This document shows positions 1-5,895 of a DNA stretch of 38,435 nt, piece after piece. Both the position numbers and the translations under genes were made by a program. Source of the stretch: a virus. The stretch covers positions 1 to 38,435 of IMG/VR virus record IMGVR_UViG_3300022074_000131, one strand, 5' to 3'. The notes below the pieces were generated by a model, which worked only from the letters and a program-made list of their open reading frames with translations, was not told where the DNA came from and searched no databases. The stretch's first letter is position 1; the number at the start of each line of letters is the position of its first letter.

Positions 1-24
1 GGGTGTGAGATTTAGGGGGGCGAC

Positions 25-53
25 TTGACAACCAAAACAGGATTTGCTATAGT
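25..53 (+). promoter_or_regulatory. Sigma-70 promoter of the early operon
   Basis: A perfect TTGACA -35 (25-30) is followed after 17 bases by TATAGT (48-53), with a TGC extended -10 just before it. It is the best promoter match in the window. It lies upstream of the first gene of the rightward early row, so it is read as the main early promoter used by host RNA polymerase. Transcription should start near base 60, which places the first palindromic element (96-109) inside the leader. Confidence 0.75.
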
Positions 54-95
54 ATATGGACAGTCAAGAAGGGCTTGGCTGGGGGGTTCAAAAAC

Positions 96-109
96 GTGGT
101 AATTATCAC
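96..109. repeat. Palindromic early-region element, copy 1
   Basis: GTGGTAATTATCAC, flanked by AAAAC on the left and AAAA on the right. It has one base change from the perfect 14-bp palindrome GTGGTAATTACCAC found in copies 2 and 4. It sits 17 bases before the start codon of the first early gene and downstream of the early promoter. It could be a DNA operator, or an RNA hairpin with a 5-bp stem and an AATT loop. Confidence 0.8.
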
Positions 110-126
110 AAAAGTTAGAGGATGTG

Positions 127-312
127 ATGGGTAAAACAGAACGATTTATAGATGCTCATTTAGGCGTCAATTCTGCATTTTATGAAATGCTCATGCACTT
201 GCGCGAAGATCCACAAGATGCTATATCTAGGAATGTTCCCGACAGGATGTATAAAAACTTGGAATATGTTTTACAAAACGTGGTAATTACCACAAAAAAT
301 GAAAGGCGGTGA
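127..312 (+). CDS. Hypothetical early protein 1
   Basis: This gene encodes a 61-residue protein that I do not recognise. The ATG at 127 was preferred over the GTG at 124 because AGAGGA lies about five bases upstream of it. It is the first gene after the early promoter. The last codons run through the second copy of the palindromic element (280-293), so the C-terminal residues VVITTKNERR are written by the repeat itself. The tail may therefore be a by-product of the regulatory site. No membrane segment or metal site is visible. Confidence 0.6.
   Translation: MGKTERFIDAHLGVNSAFYEMLMHLREDPQDAISRNVPDRMYKNLEYVLQNVVITTKNERR
280..293. repeat. Palindromic early-region element, copy 2
   Basis: A perfect 14-bp palindrome GTGGTAATTACCAC within CAAAAC...AAAAAA. 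It overlaps the 3' end of the upstream gene and ends 23 bases before the next start codon. Confidence 0.85.
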
Positions 313-316
313 TTAT

Positions 317-544
317 ATGAAATTAGTTTGGGACAATGGTAGTGCTACAGTGGAAGCACCAAAAAAGTGCAGAAGCGGTTTTCCAAACGCACCTAGTGCT
401 GACCGCGTTGACTTCAACAGGTTCTATCACATTGGTAGGTTTGGGGCGTGGCAAATGCAAGCCGACATTCACTCGCAGTTAGAAGAGCAGAAGCAAAGCA
501 AGCGTGATGCCGTGATGGATTTAATTGATGATTGGACAACTTGA
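317..544 (+). CDS. Hypothetical early protein 2
   Basis: This gene encodes a 75-residue protein with no family I recognise. The ATG at 317 was chosen because AAAGGCGGTG lies just upstream; the in-frame ATG at 299 has no good ribosome site and sits against the palindromic element. The protein is mixed in charge, with a basic middle and an acidic end (LIDDWTT). It follows the first gene closely and belongs to the same transcript. A TTGACA (541-546) overlaps its stop codon, but no convincing -10 follows. Confidence 0.6.
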   Translation: MKLVWDNGSATVEAPKKCRSGFPNAPSADRVDFNRFYHIGRFGAWQMQADIHSQLEEQKQSKRDAVMDLIDDWTT

Positions 545-596
545 CATCCGTTTATGGCTATGCTAGGTTATATGAACAATGCAGATGGAGATGCAA

Positions 597-812
597 ATGA
601 CTGAGGTTTTTTTGATAAATTATGCCACGATTAAACGTCCTACAGAGGATTTACAGGGATGGTGCAATAATGAAACAGGGGAATGGGCTTGTCATCACAT
701 GACGCATTCTCTTCATGTGGCAACAGAAAAAGCGCGGGAATTGCGTGACATGGGCTATCGTGTTAATGTGCAATCTGTATTATTGAATGAAAATGGGAAG
801 GTGAGGTTATGA
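597..812 (+). CDS. Hypothetical early protein 3
   Basis: This gene encodes a 71-residue protein of unknown role. Four in-frame ATG codons (579, 585, 591, 597) lie close together. The last was chosen because GGAG at 587-590 is six bases before it. The N-terminus (TEVFLINYATIKRP) and C-terminus (RVNVQSVLLNENGKVRL) look like beta strands around a central helix, consistent with a small folded alpha/beta protein. Its stop overlaps the start of the next gene in an ATGA arrangement, which indicates translational coupling. Confidence 0.6.
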   Translation: MTEVFLINYATIKRPTEDLQGWCNNETGEWACHHMTHSLHVATEKARELRDMGYRVNVQSVLLNENGKVRL

Positions 813-1033
813 GTAATCCAGAGTTGCGAATGTCGGTATACAAAGAACACGTGCTTGATTGTGCAGGTTGTTGTGAGCCTATCGACTGGCATACGTTCAA
901 GATACACGTGTGGCGTGTTGCCAAGGGTGATTGGGCTGATGCTTTTCTACTTGCAGGTAGGCTGGCAGGTGGTCAGATGACCATGAGCCAACTACAAAGC
1001 TGGCAACCTTGGCACGAAAAACGTGATAATTAA
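809..1033 (+). CDS. Hypothetical early protein 4
   Basis: This gene encodes a 74-residue protein of unknown role. Its ATG overlaps the stop of the preceding gene, and AAGGTGAGG lies just upstream. Three cysteines cluster near residues 15-19 (CAGCCEP) but no second pair follows, so a zinc site is not supported. Its stop codon TAA (1031-1033) lies inside copy 3 of the palindromic element. Confidence 0.55.
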   Translation: MSNPELRMSVYKEHVLDCAGCCEPIDWHTFKIHVWRVAKGDWADAFLLAGRLAGGQMTMSQLQSWQPWHEKRDN

Positions 1034-1036
1034 CAC
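1023..1036. repeat. Palindromic early-region element, copy 3 (diverged)
   Basis: GTGATAATTAACAC preceded by AAAAAC. It keeps the outer bases and the central TAATTA of the other copies and differs at one position in each arm. It overlaps the stop codon of the upstream gene and ends 17 bases before the next start codon, the same spacing as copy 1. Confidence 0.6.
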
Positions 1037-1053
1037 ATTATTTGGAGATAGAG

Positions 1054-1842
1054 ATGACTATCATTTACGATTTATCAAAGGTACCTGCTGAAGTCGTTGA
1101 GCAGATACACGCAAGCCCTAAGTATACCAAGTGGTTTAGCGAGTTCCCTACCAAGCTGCTCAACATTGACAACCCCAAGACTGTCAAGGGGCAAAAGTAT
1201 GGTGTGCGTACAGCCGTGCTGTATCTGTCACCCGCATCTTCAAGCGGTGTCAATATGTGTGCTATGGCTGTCGAGGCTGCGTGTATCGAAGCCTGCCTCA
1301 ACACTGCTGGCAGGGGTGCTATGACTGGTGTACAGATGTCTAGGCTACGCAAAACGCTATTCATGCTACAGTATTGGGCTGTATTTGAGGCAATGCTGTT
1401 GGGTGAAATACAGGTTCATGCTAATTATTGCCGCAAACATGGATACAAGTGTGCGGTCAGGCTCAATGGCACTAGTGATGTGCGGTGGGAACTGAAGATA
1501 TGGGATGACATGGTGTTTTTTAATCGTATGTACGAGGTGTACTTCTATGACTACACCAAGATTGCCAATAGGCTTGTGCCTGATTCATCTGTCTATGACT
1601 TGACATTCAGCTACAGTGGTGTAGAAAAGTATCAGCGTCATGTTGACACTGCCCGTGCAATGGGTATGCGTTTGGCTGTAGTGTTTCGCTATCGCACCCA
1701 AATACCCAAGACATTTTTGGGCATGGATGTGGTAGATGGTGATGACAGTGATTTGCGGTTTCTTGAGCCGCAGGGTGTAGTGTCTGCGCTGTATGCCAAG
1801 GGTAGGGCTGTACGTGATCGGTCAGGTTTTGTAGTAGGGTAA
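1054..1842 (+). CDS. GP88-family phage protein
   Basis: This gene encodes a 262-residue protein. The start at 1054 has GGAG six bases upstream. Around residues 55-95 it carries SPASSSGVNMC followed by AACIEACLNTAGRG. That cysteine-containing signature is typical of the phage Gene product 88 family, whose function is not established. The rest alternates strand and helix segments (for example WDDMVFFNRMYEVYFYDYT). It is the largest protein of the early row and stands alone between two palindromic elements (copies 3 and 4). The family call rests on the cysteine block and overall length. Confidence 0.65.
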   Translation: MTIIYDLSKVPAEVVEQIHASPKYTKWFSEFPTKLLNIDNPKTVKGQKYGVRTAVLYLSPASSSGVNMCAMAVEAACIEACLNTAGRGAMTGVQMSRLRKTLFMLQYWAVFEAMLLGEIQVHANYCRKHGYKCAVRLNGTSDVRWELKIWDDMVFFNRMYEVYFYDYTKIANRLVPDSSVYDLTFSYSGVEKYQRHVDTARAMGMRLAVVFRYRTQIPKTFLGMDVVDGDDSDLRFLEPQGVVSALYAKGRAVRDRSGFVVG

Positions 1843-1847
1843 AAAAC

Positions 1848-1861
1848 GTGGTAATTACCAC
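1848..1861. repeat. Palindromic early-region element, copy 4
   Basis: A perfect palindrome GTGGTAATTACCAC preceded by AAAAAAC and followed by AAAAA. It lies in the short gap after the GP88-family gene and ends 16 bases before the next start codon. Confidence 0.85.
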
Positions 1862-1877
1862 AAAAATGGAGAGTGTT

Positions 1878-2111
1878 ATGAGTATATTTGAAGCAATGAG
1901 TGATGATTATCTTATTGAAATAGCTGTAGAAGATGCTGTACAGTTTACTTTCGGAGATTGGCCTGAAGGTCATGGCATTAGCACAAGTGATGTGAGTGCT
2001 TGCGTAAATGATGTGATGCATGAGATACGTCACTGTTTTCCCGATGTACATTCTGAATATATCAGGATGTTGGTTAATAACGAAGTAGCTAGGATTACAG
2101 ATGATGCGTAA
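1878..2111 (+). CDS. Hypothetical early protein 6
   Basis: This gene encodes a 77-residue acidic protein with no recognised family. The ATG at 1878 has GGAG at 1868-1871. An in-frame GTG at 1848 would translate the palindromic element and was rejected. The predicted structure is helical (IFEAMSDDYLIEIAVEDAV and a helix near residues 40-70). Its last codons overlap the start of the next gene. Confidence 0.6.
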   Translation: MSIFEAMSDDYLIEIAVEDAVQFTFGDWPEGHGISTSDVSACVNDVMHEIRHCFPDVHSEYIRMLVNNEVARITDDA

Positions 2112-2298
2112 GTATGCAACGATGATGGAATTATATCCGATAGCAATGGTTATGATGTTACTGTTTTTTATAGCTGGGTTTATGGTGTATCATTACACTG
2201 GCATCAACTGGTTATCTGGGGTAATGTTTGGGTGTTCTGCGTGGTGCTTTGTGTGTGGCAATTGCATCATGGCGTATAACTTTATTATGGGAGAATAA
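2101..2298 (+). CDS. Small membrane protein
   Basis: This gene encodes a 65-residue protein with two likely membrane helices, at about residues 10-29 (LYPIAMVMMLLFFIAGFMVY) and 37-60. The start overlaps the end of the previous gene, and AGGA (2091-2094) is six bases upstream of the first of two ATG codons. It is one of several small membrane proteins in the early region. Such proteins in phages often act on the host envelope or block other phages, but nothing in this sequence shows its function. Confidence 0.6.
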   Translation: MMRKYATMMELYPIAMVMMLLFFIAGFMVYHYTGINWLSGVMFGCSAWCFVCGNCIMAYNFIMGE

Positions 2299-2299
2299 G

Positions 2300-2671
2300 A
2301 TGCGTAAATTTCGTATATACTGGAACCTTCACAAGAAGGTGTGGTCTTTACAAAGCTGTAAGACAGGCCGTGTGGTTAATCATGTCAGTGCATTTACGTT
2401 GATTGACTGTAAGTTTGTAGTGCGTCCAGCAGGGCAAGCCAAGGTGAGGCGTGAGGGCAAGAAGAATGTCCATGCGTTTGCTGTAGGCACAGGCAGTCTG
2501 AAGTATGGTATTGCAGGGTCTGTTACCCCCAACAGTAGGGCTGTGACATACAACCCATACAAGAATGACACGTTTGTATTTAAGGATACAGGTGAGCCTG
2601 TGACAGAGGCGCACGTTATATCAGTGTTCACAAAGGATGGCAGACCTGCTGTATATGCGAGGATCACTTGA
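2300..2671 (+). CDS. Hypothetical early protein 8
   Basis: This gene encodes a 123-residue protein, basic in its first half and rich in beta-strand patterns (RKFRIYWNLHKKVWSLQS, then VVRPAGQAKVRREGKKNVHAF). GGGAGA lies eight bases before the ATG at 2300. The alternating residues and glycine-rich turns suggest a compact beta protein. I believe similar proteins occur in other marine phages, but I cannot name the family. Confidence 0.6.
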   Translation: MRKFRIYWNLHKKVWSLQSCKTGRVVNHVSAFTLIDCKFVVRPAGQAKVRREGKKNVHAFAVGTGSLKYGIAGSVTPNSRAVTYNPYKNDTFVFKDTGEPVTEAHVISVFTKDGRPAVYARIT

Positions 2672-2673
2672 CA

Positions 2674-2853
2674 ATGATTTATCGTAGTGGTAGGGTTAAT
2701 CCTATAGCAAAGGCATTGCTACAAACCAATCGGCGTAGGCCGCAGGTGGTGCCTGACAAAAACAAGTACAACAGAAAGAAGGATAAGGATAATGCAAATA
2801 AAGATAGAAGCAATGAAAAACTTGAGAACCCCAAAAGCGGATGGCAAGCGTGA
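2674..2853 (+). CDS. Small basic phage protein
   Basis: This gene encodes a 59-residue, strongly basic protein (NRRRPQVVPDKNKYNRKKDK), probably disordered or nucleic-acid binding. The ATG at 2674 follows a TTGACA that overlaps the previous stop codon. The N-terminal block up to the RKKDK stretch resembles short conserved phage proteins, while the tail looks unconstrained. The tail is overlapped in another frame by the next small gene. Function unknown. Confidence 0.5.
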   Translation: MIYRSGRVNPIAKALLQTNRRRPQVVPDKNKYNRKKDKDNANKDRSNEKLENPKSGWQA

Positions 2854-2932
2854 CCATTGGCGTAAGCATAATAAATTTAAGACGCTACGCATAAAGCAAG
2901 CAAGGCAGCAAAAGCATTTCGCGCAGGGTTGA
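2792..2932 (+). CDS. Small basic protein, overlapping frame
   Basis: A 46-codon frame starting at ATG 2792 and ending at TGA 2930-2932. It has a good ribosome site (AAGGATAAGGATA) directly upstream. The product is very basic (RDHWRKHNKFKTLRIKQARQQKH). It overlaps the end of the preceding gene by 62 bases in a different frame, and its stop lies within a TTGACA. The ribosome site and the fill of an otherwise empty gap support it. It could still be a chance frame. Confidence 0.4.
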   Translation: MQIKIEAMKNLRTPKADGKRDHWRKHNKFKTLRIKQARQQKHFAQG

Positions 2933-2957
2933 CAAGCAGACCTGAGTATGTCATAAA
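2929..2957 (+). promoter_or_regulatory. Possible sigma-70 promoter
   Basis: A perfect TTGACA (2929-2934), a 17-base spacer and CATAAA (2952-2957, four of six consensus bases) lie in the gap before the gene at 2996. The -10 is weak, so this is a candidate internal early promoter only. Confidence 0.35.
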
Positions 2958-2995
2958 ACTACTCACACAACCAACCAACATAAGGAGATATTATT

Positions 2996-3265
2996 ATGTT
3001 AAATTTTGTAAAAGTAATCGCAGTTGTAACCAAGTTCAAGGTCATGGGTGTGAAGCCTACGATCCATCGTACTGCCAAGACCCATCCCGGCATGGAGCGT
3101 GGATACTTTATCCGCACTGGCAATGGCGGTGAATCTGGTGATGCCCTGATGCGTGTGAACATGGGCAACAGCTATTCACTTTTCCCTGTGTACAACCGCA
3201 ATGGTGTACAGCGTACCAATAGCTACGTGCCTATCAAGGGTGACAAGGTACAGGTGTTACGTTAA
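2996..3265 (+). CDS. Hypothetical early protein 10
   Basis: This gene encodes an 89-residue basic protein of unknown role. AAGGAG precedes the ATG at 2996 with good spacing. It has an N-terminal hydrophobic strand (LNFVKVIAVVTKFKVMGV) too charged for a membrane helix, followed by glycine-rich turns (RTGNGGESGDA) and strands, so it is probably a small beta-rich fold. It is the last gene before palindromic element copy 5. Confidence 0.6.
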   Translation: MLNFVKVIAVVTKFKVMGVKPTIHRTAKTHPGMERGYFIRTGNGGESGDALMRVNMGNSYSLFPVYNRNGVQRTNSYVPIKGDKVQVLR

Positions 3266-3270
3266 AAAAC

Positions 3271-3284
3271 GTGGTAATTATCAC
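3271..3284. repeat. Palindromic early-region element, copy 5
   Basis: GTGGTAATTATCAC preceded by AAAAAAC and followed by GAAA. It matches copy 1 exactly over 14 bases. It lies six bases after the preceding stop codon and upstream of a putative small membrane peptide. Confidence 0.8.
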
Positions 3285-3308
3285 GAAATGTAGCACCTTG
3301 CTATGCGT

Positions 3309-3361
3309 ATACAACCAGATGCCGTGGGACAGTGTGTTCATTGGCGGTTATCTGGTTGTAT
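3309..3361. repeat. 12-bp inverted repeat
   Basis: ATACAACCAGAT (3309-3320) is mirrored perfectly by ATCTGGTTGTAT (3350-3361) across a 29-base spacer. In RNA this would form a 12-bp stem enclosing the start codon (3319) of the small membrane peptide. Translation of that peptide could depend on opening the stem. No run of T follows, so it is not a terminator. Confidence 0.55.
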
Positions 3362-3411
3362 CTGTAATCGGAATATGTTATATAATATATAAACTATACA
3401 AGGATGGATGA
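3319..3411 (+). CDS. Putative 30-residue membrane peptide
   Basis: A 30-codon frame from ATG 3319 to TGA 3409-3411. Almost the whole product is one membrane helix (VFIGGYLVVSVIGICYIIYK) with a short charged end (KLYKDG), a typical single-pass peptide. It overlaps the next gene. No clear ribosome site lies upstream and the start codon is inside a 12-bp inverted repeat. The case therefore rests on amino-acid composition and position. Confidence 0.4.
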   Translation: MPWDSVFIGGYLVVSVIGICYIIYKLYKDG

Positions 3412-3412
3412 T

Positions 3413-3646
3413 ATGCTACTGACACCTAGACCACCAGAAGCAACGTGGGCTAATGCGAAGCTGTATCGTTGTGACCTATACGACACACGCTATCCTGTAT
3501 GCGGCACACGTCTTGTGTGGGTAATGGTGGGTAGAAAGTGGGTACGCTTTTGCACACCTATCCAGCACCACAAGTGGCGTATCAGACGTGCTGAGTGGGA
3601 TAAGATACCACATGAACTATTTGTAAAGGAGATTGACGATGTTTAA
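3413..3646 (+). CDS. Hypothetical early protein 12
   Basis: This gene encodes a 77-residue basic, tryptophan-rich protein. AAGG lies nine bases before the ATG at 3413; the in-frame ATG at 3404 would be too close to it. Three cysteines (RCDLYD, VCGTRLVW, RFCTP) are spread out and do not form a clear zinc site. The end (HHKWRIRRAEWDKIP) could bind nucleic acid. Family not recognised. Confidence 0.55.
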   Translation: MLLTPRPPEATWANAKLYRCDLYDTRYPVCGTRLVWVMVGRKWVRFCTPIQHHKWRIRRAEWDKIPHELFVKEIDDV

Positions 3647-3669
3647 TCCAAACAAAACTTACACTATAC

Positions 3670-3741
3670 ATGTGTGGGAATTGCCCCAACTGTGGCTGTG
3701 ATGTAGATGTATACTTACCAAAGGAGATTGATGATGATTAA
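3670..3741 (+). pseudogene. Truncated zinc-ribbon remnant
   Basis: A 23-codon frame whose product (CPNCGCDVDVYLPKE in the middle) matches the C-terminal half of the intact zinc-ribbon protein at 16212-16376 (CPNEDCKADVIMYLPKE). The N-terminal cysteine pair and the tryptophan block of the full protein are missing. It overlaps the start of the next gene and carries the ribosome site (AAGGAG) of that gene. It is read as the remnant of a second copy that survives because it contains that site. A functional micro-peptide is possible but less likely. Confidence 0.45.
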
Positions 3742-4015
3742 ACTATACAACCTAATCATGGACACAAGGTATAATCCGCTGTCCAACATACCTGACACAA
3801 ACACACGGCACATGGTCATGCAAATACTGGCATGGATGTGGTGCATTATCTTCTCTATGTGGGTAGGCTCTGTCGTTGTGTTCGGTATCAGTGCCGCATT
3901 ACACGCTTTGCTGATAGCAGGTGTGTTCATTACGGCAGGTGTATTTGAAACAGCCAAGCGCAAGCCACAGTATTTTGGTGGACTTGGTAGAGGCAATGGA
4001 GGTGAGCATGAATGA
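3731..4015 (+). CDS. Two-helix membrane protein
   Basis: This gene encodes a 94-residue protein with two adjacent membrane helices at about residues 31-53 (AWMWCIIFSMWVGSVVVFGI) and 55-75 (LHALLIAGVFITAGVF). A hydrophilic N-terminus and a glycine-rich basic tail (KRKPQYFGGLGRGNGG) flank them. AAGGAG lies 4-7 bases before the paired ATG codons at 3731 and 3734. The end overlaps the next start. It could affect the host envelope. No holin family can be assigned. Confidence 0.55.
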   Translation: MMIKLYNLIMDTRYNPLSNIPDTNTRHMVMQILAWMWCIIFSMWVGSVVVFGISAALHALLIAGVFITAGVFETAKRKPQYFGGLGRGNGGEHE

Positions 4016-4214
4016 AGTAACGCTTTTACTAAACACAAACAAACCACACAACCCATACATCCGATTACACATGATACTTGATATGCTGGAGAATGTGCCA
4101 GATGATTATGTTATAGACAAGATGTGGATTGGAAGAGAGTTACAGGAAATATTTGATATGTTTGCATCAGTAGCAGAGGAGAAATATATAAAGAAAGGAG
4201 ATGAGCATGAGTAA
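4008..4214 (+). CDS. Hypothetical early protein 14
   Basis: This gene encodes a 68-residue acidic helical protein (RLHMILDMLENVPDDYVIDK, then a second long helix). GGAGGTG lies just before the ATG at 4008, which overlaps the previous stop. A much longer in-frame extension starting at 3921 overlaps the membrane protein gene and has no ribosome site, so it was not used. Function unknown. Confidence 0.55.
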   Translation: MNEVTLLLNTNKPHNPYIRLHMILDMLENVPDDYVIDKMWIGRELQEIFDMFASVAEEKYIKKGDEHE

Positions 4215-4350
4215 ATATTGGCACAAAGTAAAACATTATTACCTTACACATGATGGTATTGAAATGTTCTTGTTCTTTTGTATCTTTGCATTTTTAGGCT
4301 GGATGGCTTATCATGCAGTAGTAGGTATCATAGGAAGGATAATGGGATGA
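4207..4350 (+). CDS. 47-residue membrane protein
   Basis: A short gene from ATG 4207 to TGA 4348-4350, overlapping both neighbours. GAAAGGAGATGAGC upstream is a strong ribosome site. The product has a polar N-terminus rich in His and Tyr (KYWHKVKHYYLTHDG) and one membrane helix at about residues 19-42 (FLFFCIFAFLGWMAYHAVVG). Overlap on both sides and a good ribosome site make it likely real. Role unknown. Confidence 0.55.
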   Translation: MSKYWHKVKHYYLTHDGIEMFLFFCIFAFLGWMAYHAVVGIIGRIMG

Positions 4351-4529
4351 CTAACACACTATGGGTACTAGCTTGTCTAGGCACAATCAATACACACACA
4401 GTAGAACTAGAGGTGTGGTCAGGACACAAGTGGCTGTCACAGTGTCATGTTGAAACTACTGTGCGTGGATTTGACCACCCAGAACAGCAATGCTTTTGCA
4501 TAGAAAGGAAAGATGACGATGTACATTGA
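4347..4529 (+). CDS. Hypothetical protein with hydrophobic N-terminus
   Basis: This gene encodes a 60-residue protein beginning MTNTLWVLACLGTIN, a short hydrophobic stretch with a cysteine at residue 10. That is too short for a standard signal peptide, but it might be a small lipoprotein-like or membrane-associated N-terminus. The rest is polar, with further cysteines (SQCHVE and QQCFCIE). The ATG at 4347 overlaps the preceding stop. Family not recognised. Confidence 0.5.
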   Translation: MTNTLWVLACLGTINTHTVELEVWSGHKWLSQCHVETTVRGFDHPEQQCFCIERKDDDVH

Positions 4530-4722
4530 CCCGATATATCCAGACAAGGCCAGTGACAAAAGACTGGTTCATGTATCAGACGAAAAGCGCAGGCTCATGC
4601 GTGAGTTTGGTGACTTGATATTTGAAGAGGCAGACCAAGCCCTGATAGATGCCAAGCACAAAGAGTACATGGCTATGAAAGAATTAGACAAAGAGGGCGT
4701 TACATTAATAACTAAATTTTGA
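4513..4722 (+). CDS. Hypothetical early protein 17
   Basis: This gene encodes a 69-residue, highly charged helical protein. AAAGGAA lies just before the ATG at 4513, and a second ATG at 4519 is equally possible. The middle (EKRRLMREFGDLIFEEADQA) is a likely amphipathic helix or coiled coil. It overlaps the preceding gene by 17 bases. No function can be read from it. Confidence 0.55.
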   Translation: MTMYIDPIYPDKASDKRLVHVSDEKRRLMREFGDLIFEEADQALIDAKHKEYMAMKELDKEGVTLITKF

Positions 4723-4735
4723 GAGGAGATATAAC

Positions 4736-5005
4736 ATGGCTAAGAAATTACATAACATGACTACTGATGAACGTATTGCTCATTTTGAAAAAGAGCGTGA
4801 GAAAGAGAAGTCTGAACGTGCAGTCAAGATAAATAAGTTATCTTATCAGCAACGTATGGCTGTCATCGAAGTAAACAAATTGGTAGATAGCATTCTTGAC
4901 ATTGCCCTGTACCCCGACATGGGTGGTATCAAAATGGTGTCAGCCTATGAACTACAAGAGTTGTCTGACGCAAAAGATAAACTTGCATTTGAATTTAACC
5001 TGTGA
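4736..5005 (+). CDS. Hypothetical coiled-coil protein
   Basis: This gene encodes an 89-residue protein with a strongly charged helix at residues 9-35 (ERIAHFEKEREKEKSERAVK) that should form a coiled coil, and a second helical half. GAGAGGAGAT lies upstream of the ATG. Its stop codon is part of the extended -10 of the promoter before the DUF932 gene. Function unknown. Confidence 0.6.
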   Translation: MAKKLHNMTTDERIAHFEKEREKEKSERAVKINKLSYQQRMAVIEVNKLVDSILDIALYPDMGGIKMVSAYELQELSDAKDKLAFEFNL

Positions 5006-5011
5006 TATAAC
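4983..5011 (+). promoter_or_regulatory. Possible extended -10 promoter before the DUF932 gene
   Basis: TGTGATATAAC (5001-5011) provides an extended -10 (TGA before TATAAC, five of six consensus bases). The -35 TTGCAT (4983-4988) is weak at a 17-base spacing. The nine bases TGATATAAC recur exactly in the stronger promoter before the gene at 11227. Both genes share the leader TATGAAAGGAGAA before the start codon. Confidence 0.4.
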
Positions 5012-5021
5012 ACAATATCAC
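5002..5021. promoter_or_regulatory. Inverted repeat on the -10 region
   Basis: GTGATAT (5002-5008) and ATATCAC (5015-5021) form a perfect 7-bp inverted repeat with a 6-base spacer. It covers the TATAAC of the putative promoter. The outer bases GTGATA/TATCAC resemble the half-sites of the early palindromic elements, but with wider spacing. It could be an operator or a leader hairpin. Confidence 0.45.
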
Positions 5022-5046
5022 TTAACGGTATGAAAGGAGAAACACC

Positions 5047-5895
5047 ATGCCATTAGATTTTACACCAGAACAAATAGGTATTCCAACAGACGTTAACTTT
5101 CCTGTGGAGTTTGAGCCTACAAAATATGACAAGTCGAAGTATGTTATCAACGGTAACACAGGTGAATACCTTGGTATCGTAGGAAGCGGCTTTACCTGCG
5201 CCAACCACGGTGACTTCTTTACTAAGGCACATAACACAATCTCTGAGCATCTTGGCGAAGAGTTTTGTGACAGCATGAACATCAAGTATCGCACCGCACG
5301 TAACAATGCGTGGGTTATGATGGACATGACTATGCCTAACGTGTTGCGACAGATTAAGTCAGAAATGCATAGCACCACCATTGCACCCCGGCTTATTGCC
5401 TTACATGGCATTGACGGTTCATGCAGTAACATGGTGTTCTTTGGGGCTATAGACTTCTTCTGCACCAACGGCATGGTCACTGGCGACTACGATAAGATCA
5501 AGCGCAAGAACACTGCCAACTTTAGCTTGGCAAAGTTTATCCAAGAGTTGGAGTCATCCGTCACTGACTTCTATACCACGGCTGACAGGTTCCAGCGTTG
5601 GGCAGAAACAAGCCTGATGACTGTCAATGTCAAGGCACTGCTTGATTCTGTTGTCAAGTCTGAGCGTAAGTCAGAGAAGATGTTTACCTTGTATAATCAA
5701 GAGGTTAGCACTCGTGGACGTAATGTATGGGCATTGTATTCTGCCTTTACAAACTACTCTACATATGCTGATGAGCGTAATGGGTTTAACCTACGCAACA
5801 CAGGTAACGATACTGTCGCACAGTCCATGTGGGCGAGAGAGCAGGAAGTTGCCAAGTGGATCAGTTCACCACAGTTCCAAGCGGTTGCGGCATAA
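5047..5895 (+). CDS. DUF932 (phage/plasmid-like) protein
   Basis: This gene encodes a 282-residue protein matching the DUF932 phage/plasmid-like family. The family block AIDFFCTNGMVTGDYD is at about residues 138-153, followed by the helical stretch (FIQELESSVTDFY, then the RFQRW helix), and the family's length is similar. Members occur in phages and plasmids near replication genes, but their function is unknown. AAAGGAGAA precedes the ATG. It is the first gene after a putative promoter and its stop overlaps the integrase start (TAATG). Its own promoter and leader suggest stronger expression than the small early genes. Confidence 0.7.
   Translation: MPLDFTPEQIGIPTDVNFPVEFEPTKYDKSKYVINGNTGEYLGIVGSGFTCANHGDFFTKAHNTISEHLGEEFCDSMNIKYRTARNNAWVMMDMTMPNVLRQIKSEMHSTTIAPRLIALHGIDGSCSNMVFFGAIDFFCTNGMVTGDYDKIKRKNTANFSLAKFIQELESSVTDFYTTADRFQRWAETSLMTVNVKALLDSVVKSERKSEKMFTLYNQEVSTRGRNVWALYSAFTNYSTYADERNGFNLRNTGNDTVAQSMWAREQEVAKWISSPQFQAVAA

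Noticed and set aside
554-604. 16-codon frame starting at ATG 554
   Set aside because: It has no ribosome site and its length is within chance; it runs through the start region of the next gene.
2668-2696. TTGACA with TAGGGT after 17 bases as a promoter
   Set aside because: The -10 matches poorly and the sequence lies across the start codon of a gene with an upstream operon promoter.
96-3284. The five palindromes as a CRISPR array
   Set aside because: Spacing is irregular (from 184 to over 1400 bases) and the intervals are genes, not spacers.
3639-3701. 20-codon frame beginning at ATG 3639 with a nearby GGAG
   Set aside because: The product is very short with no membrane or metal features, and it overlaps the more meaningful zinc-ribbon remnant frame.
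5829-5894. A longer integrase starting at ATG 5829
   Set aside because: The extra 22 residues are read through the conserved end of the DUF932 gene and have no ribosome site; the ATG at 5895 overlaps the stop as other gene pairs here do.
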